The position numbers and the translations under genes are program-made. Below, piece after piece: positions 35,957-44,280 of a DNA stretch of 44,280 bases. The stretch is from a virus: IMG/VR virus record IMGVR_UViG_3300041809_000597, positions 1 through 44,280 of that record; one strand, given 5' to 3'. Numbering within the stretch: position 1 is the stretch's first letter; every line of letters begins with the position of its first letter. Under the pieces are notes generated by a model that ran no database searches, was not told where the DNA came from, and saw only the letters and a program-made list of their open reading frames with translations.

Positions 35957-38254
35957 ATGGCCAGACGCAGCTCGTCGGATGATCTTGGGATACCGGCAGG
36001 CTTACAACTATACACGCCATTTCCGTTTGCAGGTCTAAATCTGTCATCTAGTCGCCCAGCAATTAGGGATTCAGAATTTTACGCTATCGAAAATTTTGTA
36101 AGAGTTGGTGATGGATTTTTAAGAACCTTATGGGATGTAGGACCGCCAATATATACGGCGGCTACGAACCTAACAATTATTTCGGCATTTTTTTACAATA
36201 TCGCCGTAACACAATATGTTGTTGTTTTCCTGAGCGATGGCACTGCGTATCAGGTGAACACATCGACAAATGCTATAACAACGATATCATCCGTTGTCGG
36301 TACTTTCTATAATGGAGGTAATATTCCTGGGTGCATCCAGTGGGGATCGCAATATCTTTTAATTGGAAACAACAATAACCAAAATGCCTATTGGGTGTGG
36401 GATGGGTCGATCCTTTACGCGGCTGGTGGGGTATCCCCCGAAATAGTCATAACCAATGGGGGTTCTGGATATTCAAGCGCCCCTACTGTGACAGCCTATG
36501 GTGGAGAGGGAACTGGGGCAACATTCCAGGCAGTCATTCAAGACGGCTCTGTTGTTGCTGTGAATGTCGTAACTCCCGGAACGGGATATCAGCCGATTGA
36601 TTATGTCCAGTTGGCATTTTCTGGAGGAGGATCATCAAATTCTGCAATCATAGAGACAACCCTTGGACCTAGAGGAATTGAGGCAATAATCGTTACGGCT
36701 GGTGGAACTGGATACACTTCGCCGCCAACAGTCTATATCATAGATGGCGGCGGAACTGGGGCAACAGCAACCGCAGTTTTGACGGGAACATCAGTAACAT
36801 CAGTAACGGTGAATACTCCAGGAAGCGGATACACATCGACGCCGACAATTGTTTTTTCTGGGGGCGGGGGTTCAGGAGCGTCTGCCTATGCGTCAGTTCC
36901 CGAAAGCGGAGTTGCGACCATATTTATTGTCACTGGAGGAAGCGGGTACGGGGAAACTCCAACATTAACCATAGTTGGTGGCGGCGGAACTGGGGCAACA
37001 GCAACCGCGACAGTGACAAATGGCGTTATAACGGCAGTTACCTTGACGAATGGTGGAAATAATAATTATACGAGTCCACCATCAGTTATTGTTGAAACAG
37101 CGATAAATCAATCTGCATCTGCGACCGTAGCTCTCATGCCGTATGGAGTAAGTGGAACGACGCTTGAGGCGTTTCAGTCTCGCGTATGGATAGCTGATCC
37201 ATTCACACCTCCGACAAATGCCCCATCACAGAATAATAGCAATAGGTTTCAGGTTTCTGCTCCAGGATCAATTTCAGATTTTGCAACATCAGATGGCGGG
37301 CTAATTTTTACATCGACAGACAGATTTCTGCGCCAGCAATACGTGGCAATGCGGCAGTCAAATGGATACCTTTATCCAATTGGAGATTCTTCATGTTCGA
37401 TCATAAGCGGCGTATCGACTAGCGGTAATCCACCAACAACGACTTTCAGTTATCAGAACACTGACCCTCAAATTGGAACCCCTTGGCGCGATTCGTGCCA
37501 GGATTTTGGAAGAACTATCCTTTTTGCCAACCAACTCGGAGTTTACGGGCTGTACGGCGGATCGGTAACAAAGGTAAGCCAGACTTTGGATGCGCTTTTT
37601 TCCCTAGCAAAGTTTCCGCCAACTCCAGGTGCATTAACGCCAACATCGGCGGTCGCAAATATCTATGGCGGGAAATACTACCTACTGCTGCTCACTGTTT
37701 TAGATCAGGAAACGCTGGTTGCTACAAATAAGATGCTCGTTTGGGATGAATCCGAGTGGTTCATGGCGACCCAATCGAAAAACCTCATGTTTATATGCAC
37801 GCAAGAGATAAATTCAAATATCACGGCGTGGGGTTCGGATGGGGCAACTCTATTTCCCCTGTTTAGGGCTGAAAGTTCCAGCCTAATAAAGACGCTTTCA
37901 ACAAAATTGTATGGTGGAAACCAACCGTTTCTAGCAAAACAGGTGTTTTCCGTCCTGGTTCAAGCAAGAAATTTTCAGAATTTTGGGTATCCTGTGACTG
38001 TATCTCTGAATTTAGACACGGATGCAAATGAATTTCCTGTTGGACCGAAGTCGTTTACCTTTTCTGTCCTGGGAAACTACAATCTTTCCTGGCCAATGGC
38101 CATGACGGGAGATACAAATGCAGCAGGGATATACCTAGGCGTGACTTTGACCACGACGCAGGCCGATATGGTGCTAAGTTACCTGGCGATCACCTATACG
38201 CCTGGCCCATTCCAAGTTGGAAGTATCAATCTGGTTGTTCCAGGACAATACTAA
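35957..38254 (+). CDS. Tail hub/stopper-like protein with inserted repeats
   Basis: 765 residues. N-terminal (residues 1-155: GIPAGLQLYTPFPFAGLNLS, SEFYAIENFVRVGDGFLRTL) and C-terminal parts (from about 400: QSRVWIADPFTPP, PIGDSSCSIISGVSTSGNPP, WRDSCQDFGRTILFANQLGV) resemble beta-propeller-like tail proteins of P22/T7-type podoviruses. Between them, about residues 157-395, sit five or so GSGYTSTPTIVFSGGGGSG-type repeats that look like an inserted module. The start has only a weak site. Probably forms the tail nozzle or head plug. Confidence 0.7.
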   Translation: MARRSSSDDLGIPAGLQLYTPFPFAGLNLSSSRPAIRDSEFYAIENFVRVGDGFLRTLWDVGPPIYTAATNLTIISAFFYNIAVTQYVVVFLSDGTAYQVNTSTNAITTISSVVGTFYNGGNIPGCIQWGSQYLLIGNNNNQNAYWVWDGSILYAAGGVSPEIVITNGGSGYSSAPTVTAYGGEGTGATFQAVIQDGSVVAVNVVTPGTGYQPIDYVQLAFSGGGSSNSAIIETTLGPRGIEAIIVTAGGTGYTSPPTVYIIDGGGTGATATAVLTGTSVTSVTVNTPGSGYTSTPTIVFSGGGGSGASAYASVPESGVATIFIVTGGSGYGETPTLTIVGGGGTGATATATVTNGVITAVTLTNGGNNNYTSPPSVIVETAINQSASATVALMPYGVSGTTLEAFQSRVWIADPFTPPTNAPSQNNSNRFQVSAPGSISDFATSDGGLIFTSTDRFLRQQYVAMRQSNGYLYPIGDSSCSIISGVSTSGNPPTTTFSYQNTDPQIGTPWRDSCQDFGRTILFANQLGVYGLYGGSVTKVSQTLDALFSLAKFPPTPGALTPTSAVANIYGGKYYLLLLTVLDQETLVATNKMLVWDESEWFMATQSKNLMFICTQEINSNITAWGSDGATLFPLFRAESSSLIKTLSTKLYGGNQPFLAKQVFSVLVQARNFQNFGYPVTVSLNLDTDANEFPVGPKSFTFSVLGNYNLSWPMAMTGDTNAAGIYLGVTLTTTQADMVLSYLAITYTPGPFQVGSINLVVPGQY

Positions 38255-38264
38255 GGAGAATCCA

Positions 38265-38579
38265 ATGGCAAATCTACCGAAAACATCAAGAGGAACGCTA
38301 GACTTCGATGCGATGATTGAGGCCAGCCAGCCAGCCCTGCCGCCAAATGGCTGCGCAACCCATAACCCGATGGGATTGGTTGTAGAATCCCCCGCAGGGA
38401 CGTTATACACCGCTGAGGGAACGATGTATGGGACCGCAGGCGGGGATGGTCGGCAATGGAACCATGATAGCCGAGACGGCGATAAGTGGAACCATAATTG
38501 TATGCCAGTTCGGCCAGAACCCGACATTTACGGCTTGGTCCCATATATCCTGCCGATCTCTCGGAAGCTAAAAAAATAA
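38265..38579 (+). CDS. Small virion-region protein
   Basis: 104 residues, AAGGAG six bases before ATG. Contains GRQWNHDSRDGDKWNHNCMP, two WNH elements, and ends in a basic PISRKLKK. No family recognised. Overlaps the next start (TAATG). Confidence 0.65.
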   Translation: MANLPKTSRGTLDFDAMIEASQPALPPNGCATHNPMGLVVESPAGTLYTAEGTMYGTAGGDGRQWNHDSRDGDKWNHNCMPVRPEPDIYGLVPYILPISRKLKK

Positions 38580-39181
38580 TGGGTACTCAAAACCTATGGA
38601 ATACCCCGAGAGATAAGAATAGCCTCGATCTATGGGGCCTGGCAAACCGCGTCGATCACGACGATATATCTAAGGCAATATCCCTAAAAAGCAGTATGAT
38701 TGCTGGCCTGACGATAACGAATAGCGGAACCGGATATACATCAGCTCCGACGATCACGATTGGCCCGCCAGATTTGCCTGGTGGGACGCAAGCAACGGCG
38801 GATTTTACCATCGTTGGCAGTTCTCTGACCCTAAACCTCACTAATCCAGGACTAGGGTACTCTCGCGCTCCAATAGTAACCGTTACTGGTGGTGGCGGAA
38901 CTGGATTAACGGTTGCGGCAACGGTGAATTACATCGTTATCCAGACATTCCAACTCGATCCAATACCGCAGAACGATATGGGAACGTGGAATACGAACCA
39001 TCAATTACTCCATCAGCTCATGCTCAACGCAACCGCTCAACAAAGCAGCGATCTCGGGGATATCCAAACTGGATATTTAGACTTTAGCGATCCAGAAGGC
39101 ATGGAAGAATACATTTACTTTCATGCACAGGACCATATTTCAGCAAGGAATGCCTTAATCGGATTTTTACCGGGCGTATAA
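38579..39181 (+). CDS. Virion protein with two GYTSAPT-type repeats
   Basis: 200 residues. An N-terminal helical part (DLWGLANRVDHDDISKAISL) is followed by two copies of the repeat (LTITNSGTGYTSAPTITIGP, LTNPGLGYSRAPIVTVTGGG), then a C-terminal domain (YLDFSDPEGMEEYIYFHAQD). The repeats tie it to the 33996 and 35957 products. Tail or tail-fibre attachment role possible. Confidence 0.7.
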   Translation: MGTQNLWNTPRDKNSLDLWGLANRVDHDDISKAISLKSSMIAGLTITNSGTGYTSAPTITIGPPDLPGGTQATADFTIVGSSLTLNLTNPGLGYSRAPIVTVTGGGGTGLTVAATVNYIVIQTFQLDPIPQNDMGTWNTNHQLLHQLMLNATAQQSSDLGDIQTGYLDFSDPEGMEEYIYFHAQDHISARNALIGFLPGV

Positions 39182-39184
39182 GAA

Positions 39185-39628
39185 ATGGATGGGGCAAATT
39201 ATACCACTCTAAGGCCGATGATTGAGGTAGATTTTCATGAAGCAATTCTGCTCGCTATGCAAAAGTATAATGAATACTACCCGCGCATGTCTTATCATGG
39301 GGCGTGGGAATTTTGTGAAATGGCAGCAAGCAGTCCTGATTATCTACTTCTTAGAGGTAGTGATGTTTATTTTTGTGCTGGCTCTATTCGCTCTTTCATG
39401 GAGCCAGAAGTAACTGTTGGCGGCATATGGCTGTTTACGCGGAAGACGAACTTGAGGGAGGTTCTTGCGGCATTCGATGCAATGGAAGCATGGGCCAGGC
39501 GGATCGGAGCGGTTGAATGTGGATGGGGTAATATAAGCGATGAGGATTTATCCCCGCTTGCGAAGAAACGCGGATATAAACATGCAAGCCAGTATTTTTC
39601 TAAGAAGCTGATTGGTGGCATTCAATGA
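39185..39628 (+). CDS. GNAT-like phage virion-region protein
   Basis: 147 residues. VDFHEAILLAMQKYNEYYPR at the start and VGGIWLFTRKTNLREVLAAF, AMEAWARRIGAVECGWG, LAKKRGYKHASQYFSKKL, with the last helix-strand typical of acetyltransferase-fold (GNAT) proteins, where the 'GY...' segment precedes a final strand. Comparable proteins occur among internal virion genes of podoviruses. Catalytic activity is not implied. Confidence 0.6.
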   Translation: MDGANYTTLRPMIEVDFHEAILLAMQKYNEYYPRMSYHGAWEFCEMAASSPDYLLLRGSDVYFCAGSIRSFMEPEVTVGGIWLFTRKTNLREVLAAFDAMEAWARRIGAVECGWGNISDEDLSPLAKKRGYKHASQYFSKKLIGGIQ

Positions 39629-39704
39629 ATAAGATCATTCGAGCCACGACTTTTCATAGTATGGTCTTTGTCACTTAACGAGTTCTTACACAAGGACAAC
39701 AAAG

Positions 39705-40925
39705 GTGTCGCATGTTTTTGGCAAGGGCGGCGTTGGTGGCTTCCTCGGAAGAACTTTCAGCCTAAAAAACCTTGTACCCGAAGTCCTGACTATCGCTGGC
39801 GGTGTCTTGGGTGGCCCTATTGGGGCTGGCCTTGGCGACACGGCGGGGAATCTCATTGAGGGAAGAAACATCGGACAAGCTGCTGTTGGCGGATTAGAGG
39901 CTGGCGCTCTGGATTATGCGACTGCTGGGATTCTTGGGCTTGGCGGTTCTGGTAGCCTTCTGAGCGGAACTGAGGTCGGGAACGCCTTGCAAAGCGTGTC
40001 CGGTGGAATTAGCGGCCTTGAGGGGGCAGTTGGAAGCGATATCACCGCTGGCCTTGGGGATGTCGGTCTCGGCGGCGTGGCAAGCGGTGTCGGGAGTGCT
40101 CTTGGTGGCGTTGGGAGCGCCGCGAGTAGCCTTGGCAGCGACATATCAAGCGGATTCGGAAATCTTGGGAGTTCTCTCGGGATCACCGGGGCTGGAGGTC
40201 TCACATCCGATATTTCTTCTGGTTGGGACGATCTGACCGGGAGCGGCGCAGCGAGCACTGCCTTAACTGGAAGCACGGTATCAAATCCGACTTTGGCCCA
40301 ATCCCTCGTAAACACGCCTGGAAATGTCACAAGCGCAATTGCTGGCGCTCCATCTGTTGTTCAAAACGCTGGAGGCGGCACAATACTTGGAAACTTACTG
40401 GGAGGCGGTGGAGGTGGAACTTCTTCGGTAGCTGGCGCTGGAACGGGAGGCGGTAGTATGCTCGGCGGGATTCTAAAAACCGCAATTGGCGCAGCTCCCT
40501 TAGCGGTTGACTTGCTGCGGGGGAATCAGCCCGTATCGGGGCAGGCCCAAATAGGAACATCAGCCGCGCAATTAAGCGCGCAGGGAACGCAGCTCCAGAG
40601 CTACCTCCAAACCGGAACGCTCCCACCTGGCGCTCAAGCATCCATTAACCAGGCCGTGGCGGCATCCCAGGCATCGATCAGGAGCCAATACGCTTCGATG
40701 GGGATGAGCGGTTCTTCTGCCGAGGCGCAAGACTTGGCGAACGCCCAAACAGCCGGTGTATCCCAGGCAACTACAATGGCCCAGAGCCTCCTGAGCACCG
40801 GCCTCCAGGAGTCCCAAATGTCCGACCAGCTCTACCAGGACATTATGAACCAGGCGCTACAACAGGATAACCAACTGTCGAGCGCAATTGGCACGTTTGC
40901 CACTGCCGCCGCGTCCGCAGCATAG
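39705..40925 (+). CDS. DNA-ejection/internal virion protein candidate
   Basis: 406 residues from GTG with AAGGA upstream. Extremely rich in Gly, Ala and Ser (GVGSALGGVGSAASSLGSDI), with helical C-terminal third (AQASINQAVAASQASIRSQY, QDIMNQALQQDNQLSSAIGT). Such composition and place after the tail hub match ejection proteins of P22-like phages, which leave the capsid before the DNA and form a channel across the envelope. Low-complexity sequence limits certainty. Confidence 0.65.
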   Translation: MSHVFGKGGVGGFLGRTFSLKNLVPEVLTIAGGVLGGPIGAGLGDTAGNLIEGRNIGQAAVGGLEAGALDYATAGILGLGGSGSLLSGTEVGNALQSVSGGISGLEGAVGSDITAGLGDVGLGGVASGVGSALGGVGSAASSLGSDISSGFGNLGSSLGITGAGGLTSDISSGWDDLTGSGAASTALTGSTVSNPTLAQSLVNTPGNVTSAIAGAPSVVQNAGGGTILGNLLGGGGGGTSSVAGAGTGGGSMLGGILKTAIGAAPLAVDLLRGNQPVSGQAQIGTSAAQLSAQGTQLQSYLQTGTLPPGAQASINQAVAASQASIRSQYASMGMSGSSAEAQDLANAQTAGVSQATTMAQSLLSTGLQESQMSDQLYQDIMNQALQQDNQLSSAIGTFATAAASAA

Positions 40926-40934
40926 GAGTAATTT

Positions 40935-42641
40935 ATGCCTCTCGATAATACGTCAGGCCCAGTTTCCCAAGCTCTGCTAGGTCCGAGCGTCGGAACCTCT
41001 GTTTCCCCCGCCGCCACAAAGGCACCGGCCATAATTCCTACAGTCTCCCAAATCTCAGCCATGCCCGCGCCTGGCGCTGCGCCATCTGCCGCGCCCGCCG
41101 CCGCACAAGCGCCGCCGACGCCACAACCACCGCCATCCTCGGGCGATAACCAAGTCCAGACGGAGACATTGAGCAACCTGGCAGACAGCCTAAGACAATC
41201 GATGGACGATCTCCAGGAGGAGGAAGCAGAGCCAGGCCCTAACCCTCCCCCCGCCCCATACTTGCCGCCCCCGCCTACGACGCCACCGCAAAACCCGCTC
41301 CATGCCTGGGGCAGCATGGCCATGATTCTGGCAACAATGGGATCACTTTTGACGCGCCGACCCCTGACCACGGCACTAAATGCCGGGGCATCGGTTATGA
41401 ATGCCTATACCCAGAAGAATCAGGCGGCGGCGAATAACGCACAAGAAATCTGGAAGGCAGAAACGGCTAACGCGCTCAATCTCGAAAAATACCAGATGGA
41501 TCAATATAACAAGGCGCTCACAGATCGGAACATGGATATCCGGGAGAAAATAGCTACGGTTCAGGCAAGTGCCGCAGCATTCAAGGACGCCCCGACGATT
41601 GCCGCTCTTGAGACGGGCGGGTTGCCAGCCGTCATTGCCCTACAAAAAAAGCGCGGCGGGGTAGCAGCGAAACTAGCCGACACGTCATTTGATCTCGATG
41701 TATCGCACCAAGCGGGACAGGTGGCCGATGCGCCAGACCAATCAGGATATTCTAAAAACCAATGGCTGCAAATTGCCCAAAATGTTCAAGGCGGTGGAAA
41801 ATTTAAGTTTGCAACTGGTGCCTTGGGGAACTTGCAAAAAGAGGAATTTAATAAGGCGACGCTCCAAGTAACCGCAGGGATTCCAGGCGGCGGCGGGGTG
41901 GGCGGTGTTATGTCGAACAACACGATAAATGCACTAGCAAAGGCATGGACCAATGGCGTTCCCCTATCCCAGCTAACCGCCGGATTGTCTGGGGATTCGA
42001 CAAAGATACGTGTAGATATCGAGAATGCTGGTGTAAATCTTTTGATCGCCCAAGGGAAAGACCCGACATCATTCATCACCGCCCAAACTGATTACAAGGC
42101 AAATCAGGAAACCTTAGACCAAATGACAAAATCGGCAAACTCTGCCGCATCATACGAAAAGACAACCCTCGATAATATGGCGACTGCCCAATCCTTACAG
42201 GCGCAAGGAATACCAACGAATATTTCGCCAATCCTAAACCAGATTGCTGCGTTTGGAGAGGTGAAGACGGGTAGTCCCGCAACGCTCGCCTATGGTGCTG
42301 CGCTTACGACGACCTTGACTGAATATGCGAAAGTCATGGCTGGTGGAACCGGAAGCTCTGCCGCGAGTAGTGATTCAGCGCGTCAGGAAGCAGCAGATTT
42401 GATCTCTCAGTTTGGGACCGCAGCACAGGCTAATGCTGTTTTTAGCGTCATGCGGCAAGATATGAATAACCGAATTACCGAATACGCAAATTCTATTGCA
42501 GCAATAAACAAGGCAATATCTACGGGCCAATCATCGACCGGGATGGATATCGCACCGCCTCCCCCATCATACACCCCTTCGCCAACAACGCAGGATGAAT
42601 CGGCTGGTGGCGCTGGGTGGAGCATTCAGGCCGTACAATAA
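40935..42641 (+). CDS. Second internal virion/ejection protein candidate
   Basis: 568 residues, AGGAG seven bases before ATG. Pro/Ala-rich N-terminal 120 residues (PAPGAAPSAAPAAAQAPPTP), a hydrophobic stretch (WGSMAMILATMGSLLT) near residue 128, then long helices (NNAQEIWKAETANALNLEKY). Overlaps the next gene by one base. No enzymatic motif. Likely one of a group of three ejection proteins, inferred from order and composition. Confidence 0.65.
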   Translation: MPLDNTSGPVSQALLGPSVGTSVSPAATKAPAIIPTVSQISAMPAPGAAPSAAPAAAQAPPTPQPPPSSGDNQVQTETLSNLADSLRQSMDDLQEEEAEPGPNPPPAPYLPPPPTTPPQNPLHAWGSMAMILATMGSLLTRRPLTTALNAGASVMNAYTQKNQAAANNAQEIWKAETANALNLEKYQMDQYNKALTDRNMDIREKIATVQASAAAFKDAPTIAALETGGLPAVIALQKKRGGVAAKLADTSFDLDVSHQAGQVADAPDQSGYSKNQWLQIAQNVQGGGKFKFATGALGNLQKEEFNKATLQVTAGIPGGGGVGGVMSNNTINALAKAWTNGVPLSQLTAGLSGDSTKIRVDIENAGVNLLIAQGKDPTSFITAQTDYKANQETLDQMTKSANSAASYEKTTLDNMATAQSLQAQGIPTNISPILNQIAAFGEVKTGSPATLAYGAALTTTLTEYAKVMAGGTGSSAASSDSARQEAADLISQFGTAAQANAVFSVMRQDMNNRITEYANSIAAINKAISTGQSSTGMDIAPPPPSYTPSPTTQDESAGGAGWSIQAVQ

Positions 42642-44280
42642 TGCCAGATTATATCATCACATCGCCGGATGGAAAAAAGTTCAAGGTCACTGCACCGACA
42701 GGCGCTACGCAGGATCAAGTTCTATCCTTCGCCAAGGCCCATTGGGGTTCTATGGGTGGCGCACCGGCTGCGCCAAAGCCAGCGCCACCAAGCCCGATCT
42801 CGTCCGGCGATGCTGCATTAGGGGCTGGTGTCGTTGGTGGCCTTGGTAACGCCGCCTTGGGTACGGCGCAGCTCGCAGGAAAAGTGCTTACCCCTCCAGT
42901 TCTCACACCGCCTACAAATGGTCCTATGGCGGGCATAGACCAGACCCTATCGAACATCACAGAGGCGGAAGGTGCCCCAGGTCGGGCTATTAGCTCTGCC
43001 GCGCAGCACGGCTTAGATTGGCTCCAGGGAGAGACGCAGCCATACCAACAGTCCCATCCAGACTTATACGAGGCTGGAAATGTTGCAGGCCAAATGTCCG
43101 CCGCCCTATTACCGGGCGGCGCGGCGGAGGATATCGCATCCACGGGAACGGCGTTAGGTCGGATGGCGCAAGCCGGTCGAGCTGGTTTGGTCGCCGGAGC
43201 AGAGCAGCCAGTATCCGGTCCCGACTATTGGAAGGGAAAAGCTCAGGAAACCGCCGAAAATATTGCTGGTGCTGTTGGTACTGGCGGGATTTTAGAAGGT
43301 ACGAATGTACTCTCAAGCGGAATTGGGAACTTCATCAAGAGAAATAACCCAGAGGCTCTAAAATCGCGGGCCGTTCAGGCGGTGGCGCGTACCATTGCGG
43401 CTGATGAAAAGGGCGGTGGACCGAGTGCAACAGATATCATCGACCTGATGCACAAATCCCATGCCGCCAGCGTCCCTATGACGCTCATGGAGGCTGGTGG
43501 CGAGAATTTACGTGGTCTGGCTGGCCGGGTATCGCGGGCGAAAGGGGCAAGTAGAGCGATAATTTACCAGAGCTTCAAGGATCGACTATCGGGGGCAGCG
43601 CAAAGGCTGACTAACTCCGTTCGACAGAATTTTGAGGCTCCAGAAACGCGCAGGCAGGTATCAAATGCGCTTGGCGAGAGCCAGGCAACCAATGCAAGGC
43701 CACTATATGAACAGGCTTTTAAGCCTGGGAGCATGGCGTCCATTAAGGAACAGTTTTCCGACGAATTTAACCGTGTGTCGAAGGCAAAAAAAGCGGCGAT
43801 TAAGGAATGGGATGCCGCAAAATTAAATCTTACCAGTGCAGCCGCGAAAATTTCGAGCACCGGAAGGGATGTATCAACGAATGCGCGTGCGGTGCGCGAA
43901 ATGGCCTCTGCGAATAAGGCTGTTGAGGATGCTCATGCGAAGGTCCAATCGGCAAACGATGACCATGCCAACATTCTTGGCCAGTTTAAAACGGCGCAAT
44001 CCGCCGAATCTCAAGGGAAAGGCGCTGGCGTTTATAGCCCGTATATCTCCCGCCTCCTGAAAAACCCTAGGATTCAGGAGGGGATAAGGAAAGGGCTTGA
44101 GATACAACGAAATGAGGCGGATGCTGCAAATATAAAATTTGATCCAACGGATTATTCGGTGAGGTACGATTCTACCGGAACACCACAGCTAATCAATACG
44201 CCGAATATGAGGCTTTTGGATGCAGCCAAAAAGGGTTTGGATGATATCATCGAACAATACAGAGACCCAGTTACGGCGAA
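42641..44280 (+). CDS. Large internal virion protein, 3' end outside window
   Basis: The frame starts at ATG 42641 on the last base of the previous stop and is open to the window end (546 codons). The start (MPDYIITSPDGKKFKVTAPT, then GATQDQVLSFAKAHW) is the short repeat-like beta-helix motif seen at the N-terminus of many phage virion and injection proteins. A hydrophobic Gly/Ala segment (LGAGVVGGLGNAALGTAQLA) near residue 65 follows, then long basic coiled coils. Third gene of the presumed ejection set. Confidence 0.8.
   Translation, partial: MPDYIITSPDGKKFKVTAPTGATQDQVLSFAKAHWGSMGGAPAAPKPAPPSPISSGDAALGAGVVGGLGNAALGTAQLAGKVLTPPVLTPPTNGPMAGIDQTLSNITEAEGAPGRAISSAAQHGLDWLQGETQPYQQSHPDLYEAGNVAGQMSAALLPGGAAEDIASTGTALGRMAQAGRAGLVAGAEQPVSGPDYWKGKAQETAENIAGAVGTGGILEGTNVLSSGIGNFIKRNNPEALKSRAVQAVARTIAADEKGGGPSATDIIDLMHKSHAASVPMTLMEAGGENLRGLAGRVSRAKGASRAIIYQSFKDRLSGAAQRLTNSVRQNFEAPETRRQVSNALGESQATNARPLYEQAFKPGSMASIKEQFSDEFNRVSKAKKAAIKEWDAAKLNLTSAAAKISSTGRDVSTNARAVREMASANKAVEDAHAKVQSANDDHANILGQFKTAQSAESQGKGAGVYSPYISRLLKNPRIQEGIRKGLEIQRNEADAANIKFDPTDYSVRYDSTGTPQLINTPNMRLLDAAKKGLDDIIEQYRDPVTA

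Noticed and set aside
1-44280. CRISPR array
   Set aside because: No regularly spaced direct repeats with unique spacers were seen; the only tandem arrays are the adhesin repeat and the GCG field.

Overview
The window looks like most of a tailed-phage genome that also carries plasmid-maintenance genes: a probable phage-plasmid (or a prophage region) of an alphaproteobacterium. The host call rests mainly on a GcrA-like cell-cycle regulator (20024-20398), a family confined to Alphaproteobacteria. The phage call rests on a contiguous block running from terminase large subunit through portal, scaffold, major capsid, adaptor and tail proteins to DNA-ejection proteins (26418-44280). No integrase, lysis cassette, tRNA or rRNA gene was recognised. 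Both ends of the window cut through genes, so what lies outside is unknown.

Layout. 1-3.9 kb: a maintenance region with a small ribbon-helix-helix protein, a two-gene DNA-binding protein plus StbB/ParA-like ATPase pair, a lipoprotein, and a winged-helix protein that could be the replication initiator. The last follows a highly structured leader that carries a minus-strand terminator, as copy-control antisense RNAs do. 4-9.5 kb: a minus-strand four-gene operon with a possible leader attenuator, then secreted and envelope genes including a trimeric-autotransporter-like (YadA-type) adhesin, an XRE regulator and a PP-loop PAPS-reductase-family protein. 9.8-10.35 kb is a structured gene-free stretch. 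10.3-12.8 kb: a VapE-type ATPase operon ending in a 44-bp-arm hairpin, followed by a 350-bp field of GCGAACGCG-like repeats that could be an origin.

13.2-20 kb: about fifteen small genes, mostly unknown, several behind promoters that share a long dyad built on CCATCGGAA/TTCCGATGG; then two envelope-type genes (SlyB-like lipoprotein and a coiled-coil exported protein). 20-26.4 kb: a minus operon (HTH regulator, RusA-like resolvase, 54-aa Cys-rich protein, GcrA-like) diverging from a plus recombination/early operon (ERF single-strand annealing protein, YqaJ exonuclease, KTSC protein, serine resolvase, J-domain protein). 26.4-44.3 kb: packaging and virion genes. Two ultra-short paralogous basic-peptide genes (11 and 10 codons) lie between the portal and scaffold genes.

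Two recurring operator-like elements tie the regions together. The first is a 13-bp ATCC-N5-GGAT palindrome in the spacer of at least four promoters (minus operon at 5 kb, adhesin, 8.3-kb secreted protein, ERF operon). The second is the CCATCGGAA dyad family around the -35 box of promoters at 13.7, 15.1 and 16.1 kb, with looser copies at 12.9, 17.3 and 23.5 kb. Every name here was assigned by reading motifs; no database search was run.
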